Positions 1-11,786 of a DNA stretch of 64,000 bases are shown piece after piece. Position 1 is the first letter of the stretch, and each line of letters begins with the position of its first letter. The DNA is from Cyathus striatus (Eukaryota > Basidiomycota > Agaricomycetes > Agaricales > Nidulariaceae): positions 1,054,001 through 1,118,000 of the forward strand of contig JAOVFP010000010.1 of NCBI GenBank assembly GCA_025738555.1. Reading direction: 5' to 3'. Both the position numbers and the translations under genes were made by a program. The notes below the pieces were generated by a model. It did not search any database. It was not told the DNA's origin and saw nothing but the letters and a program-made list of their open reading frames with translations.

Positions 1-1376
1 TTAAAGCTGAACACATTGAGGAAGCCCATATAATAAATAAAGATCCATGGACTGCTATTTAATAGCAAGCACTCAACAAATTGACTTAATATTCATAGTC
101 ATATACCATCTACAAATATACTTATACAGTATAAGTGCTCCAATGTCCAACCTACCACTAACCTGGAAATAAAGGAATGAGAATATAATCATTAAAATGG
201 ACCGCTTTAGCATCAGTCACATGACTTGTACAGGTGTTTGTTATGTTCTAAGACCGATATAATTGTTTATTTGGCAACAGGAATGATATTAAACAATTAG
301 TCAGACATGATATAATGGAATATTAATAAGGAAATCTATGCATTACTCGGAGTACAAAACTCTACAGAATGTAAATATTGGTCTATGAGTAATACATACC
401 TCTAATGAATGAAATCTATTCTAAAGAACAAGTGTAATATGCTGTATCAATGGTAAATTGCAGTAATGGAATAATCAGCATATATTCTGAGGGCATACAG
501 AGGTCAAATCTCCATGAAAATGGATGACCTTGGGCTCGTTCCGAAGCTAGAAAGAAACACATGTTAATCGACCATGATTAGCAATGCAACGGACGGGATT
601 CCGGCCGATATAAGGCTGATAAACCAATCAGATATGTAAATGATGCTTATCTACCAGAAATAGCATTGATAAGGACATCTAAGGTCCTGAAACATAGGAG
701 ATTGGTTATGAATGATTAATGCGCAGTGCTTCACAGCCTGGACCTGGGTAATAATATTACCAATAGTAATGAGGATCTGACTAATAGATGAGAGTAGTGT
801 TTCCATATGTTTTCACTGTACATATTTAGTATTTATGATCTGAGAACTTGCTTTGTAATATGTTTTTCAATTCTGTATATAACTAGGTACATTAGAGGGT
901 GGCAAAGGAAGCAGCTTAGCGCCTTTCTTGCCCAGTACATAGGTATAGGGTAGTGGTTTTGGTCTAGGTGTTTCAAAGGAATTTAAAGTGATTTTATCGG
1001 AATTGTGTGTTTACTACAAAGTACAAAGGACTGAGATTCCAGTGAGGGTCTAGTATTTGGGATTTTGAGTAAAGCGAAATCAAGGAAAGCAAAGGGTTGC
1101 TTTCAACCAGTTCGAAGGATTTAAGTTAGCACAAAGGTGTTAATTAAAGTCTTGCAATTTCGGAGTAGTACAAAGAGTATTACTTCTTTTTCTTACAATA
1201 AATCATTATTGTTTCGGTTCATTTGGGATTGAAAAGCGAACTTAAAGATACCTTAACATAAAGAGGAGCACTACCTTACCCGTCACTCGCATTTTCGGAG
1301 TTTTTGTACAAGTTAGAAGTGATCTTGCTGTGGAAACATAGCAGAATTTACATCTAGAATACAAGTACCCGTTTCA
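1..1376. other. AT-rich intergenic sequence, no gene recognised
   Basis: No ORF longer than about 60 codons and no recognisable protein motif. The stretch is AT-rich. It may contain LTR or other repeat remnants, but I could not define ends, terminal inverted repeats or target duplications. Confidence 0.5.
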
Positions 1377-1566
1377 ACGCACAGTGTCACACTTAATGCA
1401 TAGTATCATACTCAATGTGTAGTGTCACATTCAATGCATCATGTTACACTCAATGCTTGGTGTCACACTTAACACATAGTGTCACACTCAATGCATCATG
1501 TCACACTCAGCACATAGTGATATGCTCAATGCATAGTATCACACTCAGCACACAGTGTCACACTTG
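1377..1566. repeat. 19-bp minisatellite, about 10 units
   Basis: Ten consecutive 19-bp units with the approximate consensus ATGCATAGTGTCACACTCA. Units differ mainly at a few positions (catag/catcat, actca/actta). The 190-bp length is an exact multiple of 19 and no unit is truncated. It contains no ORF. Confidence 0.9.
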
Positions 1567-1777
1567 ACATAGTCATAGAAGTTGTGAACTGTACAGCATG
1601 TGCCCATGCACAAGCTAGCCATAGTGTAATAGTTATGCACACTATCCACTATCATGTGAATGGGTGTTATGTAATCATCACAACAATACTGGTTCAAACT
1701 ATGCAACTATGCCATGCTCTACTAATTTATTTATGATACAAGTAAAATAAGTAATAAACTACTAATTAATACAAGCT

Positions 1778-2040
1778 ACCTGGAATCCATGTGGATTCCA
1801 GGTGGAGTCTGGTATAGCAAATTCCTTCGGAATTCTGGCTGAAAGGCAGAATTTAAGCACCCGGACCAGAAAACTAAAATTTGGCTGGTGTCTCTGCCAA
1901 AACAAGTCCACCTGGAGTCCGGATGGAGTCTGTGGAATGGCCGGAAATTCCGTGGAAATTCCGTGGACTTTCCGGGGAGTCTGCAGATTCCGTCCAGACT
2001 CCGGAAGGAATTTAGGGGGGAGTGTAAAGACCTCGTGATA
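1778..2040. repeat. Palindrome and low-complexity GGAGTC/GGAATTCC-rich tract
   Basis: It opens with a 12-bp-arm palindrome, ACCTGGAATCCA-TG-TGGATTCCAGGT, at 1778-1803. About 240 bp of reshuffled GGAGTC, TCCGGA and GGAATTCC words follow. It ends in a purine run (about 2013-2024) followed by TGTAAAG, which resembles a polypurine tract next to an LTR start. I could not find an LTR end, so only the repeat itself is secure. Confidence 0.55.
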
Positions 2041-2044
2041 TGTC

Positions 2045-4495
2045 TGAAAATGGCAATTCTTGTGGTAGCCATACCAATAAGTTGAATAGCTTTACAACCA
2101 GATATGTTTTCACAAATGTGGCTTGAGAGAATAGTGACCAGCATACTAGTGCACACACATACTGGATAATTTCAACCAACTGTTTGGTCACACGTCACAC
2201 AGGGCCATGAACAGAACAGATTTAGCTGTTAGTCACATGTTACAAAGACTCATGAACACAGGTACAAGGAAAGCAAAAAATTATGAAAAATTATTTAAAA
2301 TAAAATAAAATGAGTAGTAATATTTAAAACAGTGTTGGTACCAATATATACCTCCTGAAGTGTGTAATGAGTATAATAATTACAGTTGAAAGCCATTCAA
2401 ATCTATTCCAGCCTAAATTTCACTCACCTAATGGCTTAGGCTGTGAACAGTTCACTTCAGGTGTCACACATTCTATAGGGCTGTGAACAGAGGTTTTGAC
2501 CATCACACCTAAAAGGGTCTGAACACTTGGTCGAAATTATCCAGTATGCCTTTTTTTTGTGATTAAAATGTGTTTGTGGAGACAAGTGGCACATTTTGTG
2601 CTGCAGCCAGAGTTTGGCATGGGAATGGTGAAGTGAACTCACATTGCATAATGCTCATCCACAAATATAAGCATAATATGCTTCTATGGAAAGGATTGCT
2701 TTAAATAGTGTTCTGAAATTTTACCAAAGTACAGCTGAGAATGCACCAGAGAAGACAAATATGTTGAAATTCTGTAGGCACTGCAAGGATAAGAGAAAAA
2801 ACTTGAAGTGTACTGTATCAATGCACACTTATCTCAGTAATAATGCAATTGTGAATTACCCAGATAAGACCCAGTAATTATAATGAGGAATTTGAAATAG
2901 GTAGGTTATGTGGTAACCAGTCAAAGTTTCAATACTCAGTACCAATGGCCATGCATAGAAGGTGAATGCAATTGGAATGCAAGCAATTACACTGTTACAC
3001 ATGAGTTCATTAATTTGATCTGAGATTATACATCATATATTTAAGTAAAGGTTTAGATATAAGTCATCAACTGAGGCAGTTTCTTTGTGATACCTGAGTG
3101 ATTGATCAAGCCTTTGAGACTGATGTGGAATAAATACTAAAAATACCTCTTCTCAGCAAGTATGCACCCAAAAATTACAAAACTTGGTAGTGTTGAGTCA
3201 TGCGATGAGTTTTAAGTAGTACTTAAATACTTAGAATGTAAAATCCCAAATATAATAATAAACTTAAATCCCGAGGTGTAGATTCAGTAAGTTCGAGGGG
3301 CGCAATGATTTCAATTTCAAATATAGAACAAGTTATTTATAGATCAGTTTAACTTGGTTTTATTCTTAGAACACGTCAAGGTATTCAAAATTCAAGGTAT
3401 TCAGGTTTCAATTCAGCAAACTCAGTATGTAATTCAATGTCAAAACGTCTCATAACTAATTCTGATTCTTGTCTGTATACCACCCTATCTGTGGGGGGAA
3501 GAATGCCTGGCAGTTCCTGCCGTTTCATTCCCTCCTCGCTCATCTATATACCTTTTCTTATCTACTTACTTACAAATTGCATAGTAATAAACTTATAATT
3601 GATCTCCAGTGTTTCTCCGGTCCGTGTATAAGGTAACGTGTTGTCAGCGCCCAGGCGGCGGTCAACCAATTGTGTGCATAACCCAACGTGCTCCCATTCT
3701 GCGACATGCGCTCGTTTGAGCGTCCCATCGGTTACCTTCCTAATCAGGTAATCAGCCGATGCGGCAGCGCCAGCTGCTCGTATCAATTTCATTTACTTTG
3801 GCCTAACGGGTCGGTTTTCCGCTTCCGTGTGAACTCCTGACTGTTGGGGTACTCGTTCTCTTTCCTTTCTTGCTTCCTTTCCCCCTTTCTCGCACTCTCT
3901 CTCTCTCTGTCTTGCTTGTCTCGTCGTCTCAGGGATTCAGGGTCTCAGGGATTTAGTAAGTCCGTGTTTTGTCTATCTCCACCCATTGTATCTCATGCTG
4001 ACTTTGTCATTGTCAGGTTTCTTAGTTCTAGGTTTCTTGGTACTCGTGTAAAGAATGCAACGTCGTGTTTTTAAAGGTAAAGTAATATTTATTTTATTGT
4101 TGGTTTAAAGGTTTAAAACCAGTACTGAGGTGGAGTATGTGTTTTAATAGGTTTTATTATGTTTTAATCCCTTGTTTAATTATGGGAGGCGGCACGGGAA
4201 CTCAGCCCCTCCCCGCTGTTTTCGCACTCAACACGCTCTGTACTGGAATCTCGAAATCAAGATTTGAAGAATTTTAATTTTACAGTATGTTGTTATCTTT
4301 TTACATGTGTATCAGTAGATATGTTCTATTCACTTATATGTATATTTCCCTCAAGCAATTTACCTTATAAAGTATCATATTGTTGTTCTATTATGATTTC
4401 GAAGAAAATTTTCCATTTTTAGACAGATTGTCACAGTAAAGTAACACACATGTGATGTTAGTTGTTTATGAATGTCGTCTACCTTACTCATTTTG
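2045..4495. other. Intergenic, AT-rich, no gene recognised
   Basis: Only short ORFs lacking recognisable motifs. A short CT microsatellite lies near 3896-3912, and a less AT-rich segment (about 3480-3840) could be part of an old repeat. No inverted repeat or target duplication was found. Confidence 0.45.
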
Positions 4496-4499
4496 AACC

Positions 4500-4770
4500 A
4501 GGTTCCATGTTGAATAAACTTGCAATAGCCTTGCTCAGTTCATTGAAAACGTCAGGCAATTCTTCTATGAGCAATGCCAATAAACTATTCCTGTGCTTGT
4601 AAAAGCAATGATTAATCATCTATGACATTCTTCATAGGAATTACTTTCATTTTTTGGTTGTTTATTCAGCTACTGGTTATCCTATATGTTGACATGTGAT
4701 CGCAGGCTACTCACAGACTACTTGCAGTCTTCAGAAACTTAAGGTTCAGATCGCCACTAAATCCAGAGTC
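4500..4770 (+). pseudogene. 3'-terminal remnant of the secreted-protein family found at 62.6 kb
   Basis: This stretch aligns by eye with the last exon and 3' flank of the intact gene at 62619-63491. It starts after an acceptor-like ...aaccag with GTTCCATGTTG. It keeps the region coding QFFYE-like residues, degraded by indels, then the shared downstream words (GCTTGTAAAAG, GATCGC, CTTCAGAAAC, ATCGCCACTAAA). Everything 5' of the last exon is missing. It is therefore a truncated, decayed duplicate whose similarity includes non-coding 3' flank, meaning it was copied as DNA and not from mRNA. Confidence 0.7.
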
Positions 4771-5069
4771 TGTAGTCCCCTGTTATATCTTGATACAGAT
4801 CTCTCAGGAACACCTGATATTCACACATACCATTCAGGTCCCACTACAAGCCAGTTTGCCATATTGAATGGGCACCAATAAGGGTCTTATGAACTGGTCT
4901 GCACTGATCTTACTAAGCAATGTTGTATGGGTGGTCATGAGTTGCAACAGTTTCAACCTCAAGTCCCCTACCTCAATGAGCAACACCTCATCAATGTTTC
5001 AACACTAACTCCCCATCTGCTCTTTATCCTGTCATCTCCTCCCTTCTTTGCTAGAGGTCACACAAGTTG

Positions 5070-6643
5070 AGTGCAGGGTTTGATATGACTAAGTTGTTCA
5101 TTGAGGCTGAGGGGATGTTGGGTATTGTTACTGGAGGTTTGTTATTCTTTTGTGTTGTTGGCTTTGTGTTCTATGCTCCACAAACCAGCTTTGACACTCG
5201 TTGTTTCTTTCATTGGTGTGCATGAAGCCCTTCATGTTTACTTTGCTTCATCTTTGCTGCTCTTCTGCTCATGCTCATGCTCCTTTGCATGCTCGTGTTG
5301 CTTCCATCTTTCTCTTACTTCCTTCATTTACCTTTCCACTTTGTTATCCCCCCCTTTCTCCTCTGACTCTTGTCTTCTCTCTTTGTGTTACTCTCCCTCT
5401 TCCTCTTCCACCTTCACTTCTGTGAAGCCCAATGCTAATCACCCCCACATTTAGTAATGATAATGTTGATGCTGATGATCCCTACACCACTGCGGTAGTG
5501 CAGTCCTCTTATGTTAAGAAAGCGATGGAGGTGGTTATTGAAGTTATGAATCTGGGTGTTGGAATGTGTGTGTTTTATCTGTCCCCCTTCCTTCTCATTG
5601 TTCCACCCATAAAGAGCTGCCCATTGAGGAACGAGGATGGGAGTCTGAGTGAGGAGGAACCTGGTATTGAGGTTGCGGTTAGTAAAGCTGTTGTGGAGCC
5701 TGTTTGGTATCATCCTGGCATGGCTGAGAGATTTGGAATGTACGCTTTTTCTGTTTCTGTCTTGGTACTCAGGTGTTGATAGAGTTCTTCATTACAGTTC
5801 AGAATCTCTCCTCCGCCATGTGCTCTTTGAGGATACAGGAGGAATGTACCCTGAGTTAATCACTCATCCAGATATCAAGGTCTTCTTCCCACCCATTTGG
5901 TGGCTTGACTGTTTACATTTGTATGCTACATTCTCTTTCACCAATCATTCCACACTGACTGGTGTTCTTGCATAGTTAGTAACCTGGCATTTATGTATGA
6001 CCCTTCCAAGATCCTCACCCTCCACGTACACGACAAATGCAATGGCTCAGACATGTTCAGATCTGATATATGCACATACAAACCACACCTCATGTATACC
6101 CCCACATGGAGCCCCTGCTGGTCCTTAGCTGACTTGACATTCATCTGCTCTTCTTTCCCTTATCCACTGTTCTTCTATCCTCAGTCTAAACCCCCAGCTA
6201 ACACCATTTCTCCAGAATGCATTGAACTGGTCCACTTAACTTTCATCACTGCAATGAACCAATGTGCCCAATTGAAGTGGACATATCCTGTCTCTGACCA
6301 CCTCTTTTTCAAGTTCCAAGGTCCTTCTGCCACCTCTTTAAAGGAGACTGCTGAAGTAGTAAAAGCAGTGGTAGAGATGCATGGTGGGACAGAGTTTGTG
6401 CTTGCCAAGGATGAAATGGGGGTGGGTGATATGTGGGCTGATAGGAAGAATCCCTCATCCCCAGCCATTAGTGGTCTCAATTACCACTACCACTACCATG
6501 ATCCTGCCCTTTTTTCCCCTGCTAGGCAGCTCCCCATAGTTATGACCACCACCTCAGCTTGGTGTGATGCCTATCCTCCACTCCCTCTTCTCGCTATTCT
6601 TTGTACTGTTATCTTTGAGCTCGAAAAACCATATGTAAAGTAG
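5070..6643 (+). pseudogene. D-lactate dehydrogenase (FAD-linked, DLD-type) pseudogene, split by a foreign gene fragment
   Basis: Three blocks read like fungal D-lactate dehydrogenase (cytochrome), a mitochondrial FAD enzyme of the VAO/PCMH family that oxidises D-lactate to pyruvate. Block 1 (about 5070-5140) has AGFDMTKLFIEAEGMLGIVT, matching the FAD-domain segment ending in G-S/A-E-G-T-L-G-I. Block 2 (about 5477-5565) has TTAVVQSSYVKKAMEVVIEV and NLGVG. Block 3 (about 6215-6640) has ECIELV, HLFFKFQGPSA, VEMHGGTEFVLAKDE and WADRKN, the C-terminal FAD-oxidase domain. The N-terminus and the C-terminal metal-site region are missing and frames shift. Intron-like gaps remain, so this is a DNA-level copy. 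URC1-like exons interrupt it between blocks 2 and 3. Confidence 0.75.
5600..6145 (+). pseudogene. GTP cyclohydrolase II-like (URC1-type) exon fragments inside the DLD pseudogene
   Basis: Exons read SCPLRNEDGSLSEEEPGIEV, VVEPVWYHPGMAERFG, then after an intron LLRHVLFEDTGGMYPELITH and PDIKVFFPP, then after another intron DPSKILTLHVHDKCNGSDMF and SDICTYKP. These match my memory of fungal URC1, a GTP cyclohydrolase II homologue required for uracil catabolism. The GCHII-like zinc-site segment should contain a cysteine pair near SDICTC; here the second position is tyrosine (SDICTY), and the conserved glycines after FFPP are lost. GT-AG introns remain (about 5738-5800 and 5922-5973). It is a non-functional captured fragment; the identification rests on motif memory. 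Confidence 0.6.
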
Positions 6644-7048
6644 GCTGTAATACAAATGAAAGTGTGATACTGACATCATGTCTGCTCACTTTTGGTACCT
6701 TGTAAGATTGAGTGTTTCACAAGTATTGTTGCATTGTTCTTTCTGGTAAGCTGTGAATGCTTAGACATAGAATGGGATAAGTCATGTCTATTTTCTGTGC
6801 TTGTTGTACACTTATTTTCCTATCAAGTTTATGTTGTTCACTATTCAATATTGACCCAAGATATGCTATGAATATCTTTTATTCTATGCAGTTCCATACT
6901 TCAAATTCAAGGCATCTACTATCCACTAAATGGGTTGAGCATTGATGACTGAAATTCAGGTTGGGGATAAGGTGATGGTAGCACTTTTTTAGTAATATTA
7001 CGATGCACTGTTCAAAAAATTTATGAGTTCCAGGAAGGTATATTCAAA

Positions 7049-10028
7049 CTAAAATGTACCAAAACTATTGTGAGTAATCTCAGATACATTAGCTGCTATT
7101 TTATCCTTCTTCTGGGGTGACTTCTTAGGGGATCTTCTCACAATTACTTGTTGTGATATAACTTGGCATGTAACAGATACATTGAAATGATGAACATCTG
7201 TGGAGATTTGATCACGGGAATGTATCCCATGGGACAGCTGCAAGTCAATGCTTGAATGAACACAAAAATCATATTGCATCCCACACATAATTCCTCCAAG
7301 CAAAGTCAAGTTTATGCCATCATGATTTATATTTCGGTGTAATTGCTCATTACCATTTGTTGATGATGGAGAAGCTTGCCAAATATGTAGGGGGATCAGG
7401 CTTTCAAGGTGGTATACTGCAGGTATAATAAATTTAGCATCAATCTTATTTTTGAGCCATGCTTAAAACAAAGTTTGTGAGGACAGGGATTGTATAGTAT
7501 TGAATAGCATACCTTTGGTTTTGGGTCCTCCACTATTTATTGTATTTTGGATGAGCTTCATATCAATCTTGCTCATTGATGAAAGACTAAGCATGGCATC
7601 AAGAATATCACCTGATACTGATTCCTTCTTTTGTAAATCATGAATATTATGCTTGAAGTGCACTGTGCAAAGGCGATAAAAATGTTTTAGATGATCATAT
7701 GGTGTTAGATTTTTTAATATTCTTGTTGAATCTGTTGGATAGGTTTGAAAGAGATCTATACAAACTTTTTGACAGTACATTCCTGCACCTAATGAAAACA
7801 ATCAATTTTGTAGCCAACCATGTTTAATATATAAAAGAACTTGCCTAGTGCCTGCCCTGTATGAGAATCAGCAATCCAAATATTAAATCCATAACCATGG
7901 ATGTGTTGAAATTGAACTGGAAGTCCAGTGATCTCTGTAGCAAATGTAAATATACGTGTGAAAAGAATGAAATGTGCTTTGGCTGATTGTGAAGTCATAA
8001 ATGCATGTGCACCAACAATAGCTGTATGAACTAATGTTAAATCCATCGCATTTTCAGGATGTATGGTTGATATACATTTTATTCCTCTCAAGTCCCAAGT
8101 CTCCATTTCGAATTCTTGCCATTTTCCATGCACACGTTTGAATGAAGTATCAATAGAAATATACAATGCTTTGATGAGTGCATATGCCATCATTTGTGAC
8201 ATGCAAATTATTAGGTAGAAAGTCTTTCCACCCTTGATAATGTGGGATTCTGCACAATGTAAGTATTGTTGTTCCACTGGAAGCTTGGAGTGCTCCTCTA
8301 CAAGATACTTGGCACCTTACATTTTCAATCTCAGAATAACCCAGTAATTATAATGGCAACATACCTGTGAAACTGGTTCCATTGGGGTATTTATCTTGTT
8401 GCACTTTTTCAATTACTCATTGAACATGATCAGAGTTACCTAGTGATGGATGAAGTTCTGAAAGCGAAGGATCAATAACAGAGTGCCATTTGAGATAGTC
8501 TCAAAGTGAATCCATAAAGCCAGACTCAATCATAATTTTTCGAGGAGTGGCATCAGCTAGTTTCCAGTCAAGCTTTTGGAGCATTGATGTAAATACATCT
8601 AAAATAGAAGGAGGGGTTTTAATGCGAAGTGGTGGAGGATGTGAATGAATTCGATGTGAAATAATAACAATTTGTGGGCAAGTGAAGTGATCATAAGGTG
8701 TATAAATTGAATATGTTGCTTCACATTCATTCTGTAAGCGACGCAGTAAGCCAGGTCATAGCCTTCCACTTGAGTCGCAATGCCAATAAGCTGAGATCTA
8801 ATATTAGAAACTTAATAAATTATGAAAAGATGTATAACTTACGACAGTACTCTTTTTGCTGCACTGGAGATGCCATAAATGTACAACCTATTAATGGACC
8901 ATGACCATTATGGAATGCTTTGATTTCATGGTCATATATACGTGATTGATTGTCATATACTAGTGCCTTAAGGTAGTCAATATCAAACTCTTGCAAGTTC
9001 TGAAGGATGAGATGTGCTCTATTCTCAGATGTTTGAAACCGACATCTGATGTATTTTTGCATTAGTAGCTTGCAATAAAGGATGAAAAGTTACATACTGA
9101 AGACGTGGCTGGTTATACTTGTCATAAGAAAATATCATCTTCCTGCAACAAATTTTACTTGCACGAGAATGCTTCTGATGTTTAGATGTCATTTTCGGTT
9201 TCAAAAGGTCCTCACTATCATCACTGTCAGAGTTGCCAGAGTACTCCAGAATATCGATGCGATCAAATGAGCAGCCTTTCTCTTGAACAGCACAAAAGAA
9301 TGACAATGTTTTCTCAAACACATGCTGCTCTGCTGTAAGTATGCGACTGCTTGGACTAATAGAGCCTTTGGAGTAATTCTTGCAAACCTTAAGCCCTCTA
9401 CCTACTTAGACATTAATAAAACCAAGAGAAGAATGATTACTGAACACATACAAGTGGTGTAAAGTTTTTTACACAGCACGGGCTTCCCCAGGTCCACATG
9501 AAGAAGTAATTCACCACAGTAGACATTGTCTACACCACTGTGTCTATCACCAAGTGAATATTGCATGTTAAACTTTGGATGGTAAAAGTTTTCAGGGTCA
9601 ATCGTAAATCCATGGCCAACAGAACCCTCTGGTGACGATGCAGATTCCAGATGCTCCTCAATAGCACTGGGTGGATAGTCAAGGAGATATTCAAGAGTAA
9701 GCAATCAGTTTATTTTGAGGTTTGTAGCTGGATTGTATTTCTTGTCAATACCATTGAATAAAATAGCAGGATGACAACTGGTCTCCGATCCACAAGAGGA
9801 TGCAGTTCCACCATCATGAAGTACTGGAGTTGTTGTCAGTGTTGAATCCTCATTAGAAAGAGCAGGGGCGAATGAGTTGGCATCAATATGAGAGACAGTA
9901 TTAATGTGAGAGTCAGCATTAGAGTGAGTGATGTCATCTAAGACATTGGGATTGAGTCCAACAGTGAATAGAGCAGCTTTTGCTGAAGCTATAGCTTTTA
10001 TTTGGTCATCTGAAAGCATAAGTTCCAT
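7049..10028 (-). pseudogene. Decayed transposase-like gene of an uncharacterised agaricomycete repeat family (putative DDE)
   Basis: Read on the minus strand, the exons form one protein. The N-terminal acidic region (10028-9402) is followed by a Cys-containing segment (about 9365-9090) and an SHRIHSHPPP motif (about 8645). Then come HPSLGNSDHV (about 8450), IDTSFKRVHG (about 8135), FMTSQSAKAHFILFTRIF (about 7990), IADSHTGQALG (about 7865), LTPYDHLKHFYRLCTVHF (about 7690), STNGNEQ (about 7355) and LTLLGGIMCGMQYDF (about 7300). This order matches a family seen in many mushroom genomes, usually annotated as hypothetical. I infer D (IDTSF), D (IADSH) and E (NGNEQ) as a MULE-like DDE triad. In-frame TGA codons at 9705-9707, 8501-8503 and 8417-8419 show decay. 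No terminal repeats were found. Confidence 0.65.
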
Positions 10029-10187
10029 TCATTGCATACCATATCTACTTCCTTAAATACTCCAACATCAACATGCAAGACCCTCATATGGTCTACAAAG
10101 AACAGCCCAACAATATTGCCAAGTCTACAACCTACTCAATTCAACAAACATCTACAGATATTGGCGAAGCTTCCCATTCAATGCAGT

Positions 10188-10512
10188 GACTAGGAGCCAC
10201 AAACAATTCTGTACAAAAGAAGTTAGAATTATAAATACAGGGAATATTTCAGCACACTATCAAAGCCAAGTTATGCTTACTTGCCTTGTTCTCACCACCT
10301 CCCACATAAATATGATGGAAACACAGGGGGTCAGGAGCATATTGAATAATGACTAAGAAGCCACAAACAGTTCTGTACAAAAGAAGTGAGAATCATAACT
10401 ACAGGAAATATTTTAGCACACTTCTGAAGCCAAGTTACACATACTCGCCTTGTCTTTGCCACCTCCTGCATAAAATATGATTGAAACATAGGGAACATAT
10501 TGAATAACAATA
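10188..10512. repeat. Direct tandem duplication, about 163-bp unit, two copies
   Basis: Copy 1 starts at 10188 (GACTAGGAGCCACAAACA) and copy 2 at 10351 (GACTAAGAAGCCACAAACAG). They stay collinear through GTACAAAAGAAGT, TTTTAGCACAC/TTTCAGCACAC, GCCAAGTTA and the final ATTGAATAA. Divergence is moderate, so the duplication is not recent. It lies just upstream of the minus-strand transposase-like gene and may be part of its promoter or element end. Confidence 0.8.
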
Positions 10513-10714
10513 TCAAATAAAATCTTTCAGCTACGTGGTGGCGGAAAAATGCTGTGGCCAGAGCTACCAGGGGAGACTAGCGAGCTTGGTTGGCAACGAG
10601 GCTACAAGCCAATAAATAAGTTCTGAGGGAAAATATATATAAAAGCACTGCAAGCAATCGGCAAAGATTTGCTTAACTTGAACTCATTGGGTTCTTTATT
10701 GTGTTGCTCCAGCT

Positions 10715-11786
10715 ATGTCTCACACCAATCCTCTTTTCAATGAACTTAGCACAAAGCAACACTCCATTAGTGAACTGGTTGGATGGAGTATCCGTGGTGG
10801 ATGCCTTGTTATAATGGATTAGTATGTTGTTTTGAATTTTTTATGTTGTGCAACATACTTATATAATTTATTTAAGTCCAGCCAATTTTGGTGTGCACAT
10901 CGTCCCCACAGGTATCAAGATGTGGCTGAGGAAGCGCTGCATCTATTGGCCTTGCTTCTGCGCAATTGTGGCTCTGGATGAAGAAATACAAAGAGCACAT
11001 ATTGCACATGACAGCAGTACTGGTTCCATTTGCGCTTCTTGTTGCTACCATACAGCTAAGTGTAATTATTTCGGTGAGTAAGAGCGATAGTATTGGTTAT
11101 AAATACTTACTCTATTCATATACAGTTGATATTTCAATGGTATACCATGTTGGAGTGCGGCAGTCAGACTATGCCAACCTACTAACTGAGCATGAGTTAA
11201 TATTAAATTTATCCAATGCAAGAAAACATACTGACGTGCGTACATTATTAGGAAACTGGAAACCAAGTATCAATCTAGTGCTTGCTCAGTCTAGAAGTCT
11301 TCGTGCACTCGGGGAGTCTCTAGCACACATAGAGGGGTACTGCAGGGAGTCTCTGCCGAGTTCATACAGATATTTGCTAGAGAATACCGCTAGTGATAGC
11401 ATTGCTGATCCATGGAAATCACTGGGAAAGCGAAAACAAAGTGAGTAAACTAAAATATAAGGTATAAATATGTAGGCTTACTGTGTTTCATAGTAGCATG
11501 TTCTGCACCTGGGCCTTCAAAAGCTCTTAAGCTCTCCCACTCTCGTTCTCCTGCTGCTACCCATGTTGTCAGACCTAAAAGTAAGGGGAAAAGCAGGGAA
11601 ATTGGTTCAGTGGGTGAATGTGTCTCTGACTGTGAATGGTTGCTCTTGAAGCAACTTGCTGATGGAAATGGGATCTCTTCTGGTGATGCAGAAGGCTTCC
11701 TACAGAAGTGCACGTCTTGCAGCATACATTTCTTATCTGACACATTCAATCTTCACGTATTGGGGTGCTCTAATGATTTGGATTAG
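10715..11786 (+). CDS. Unrecognised spliced gene with a C-terminal Cys/His cluster
   Basis: An ATG at 10715 opens a 34-codon exon (MSHTNPLFNELSTKQHSISE...) ending near a GTATGT donor. A 160-codon ORF covers 10966-11448. After an intron ending ...gtttcatag (about 11508) a last exon runs to TAG at 11786 and holds CTSCSIHFLSDTFNLHVLGC, a possible zinc-binding C-x2-C...H-x3-C. Upstream, a purine-rich leader and the word TATATAAAAGC near 10637 could be a promoter. The exon junctions I tried do not all keep frame, so the gene may be decayed. It is divergently placed to the transposase-like gene and could be its partner ORF. I do not recognise the family. Confidence 0.35.

Noticed and set aside
2013..2643. 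Solo LTR beginning TGTAAAG after a purine run
   Set aside because: No matching LTR end, second copy or target duplication could be found.
6181..6480. 99-codon minus-strand ORF
   Set aside because: Mirror of the DLD-like reading on the plus strand, where recognisable motifs are found.
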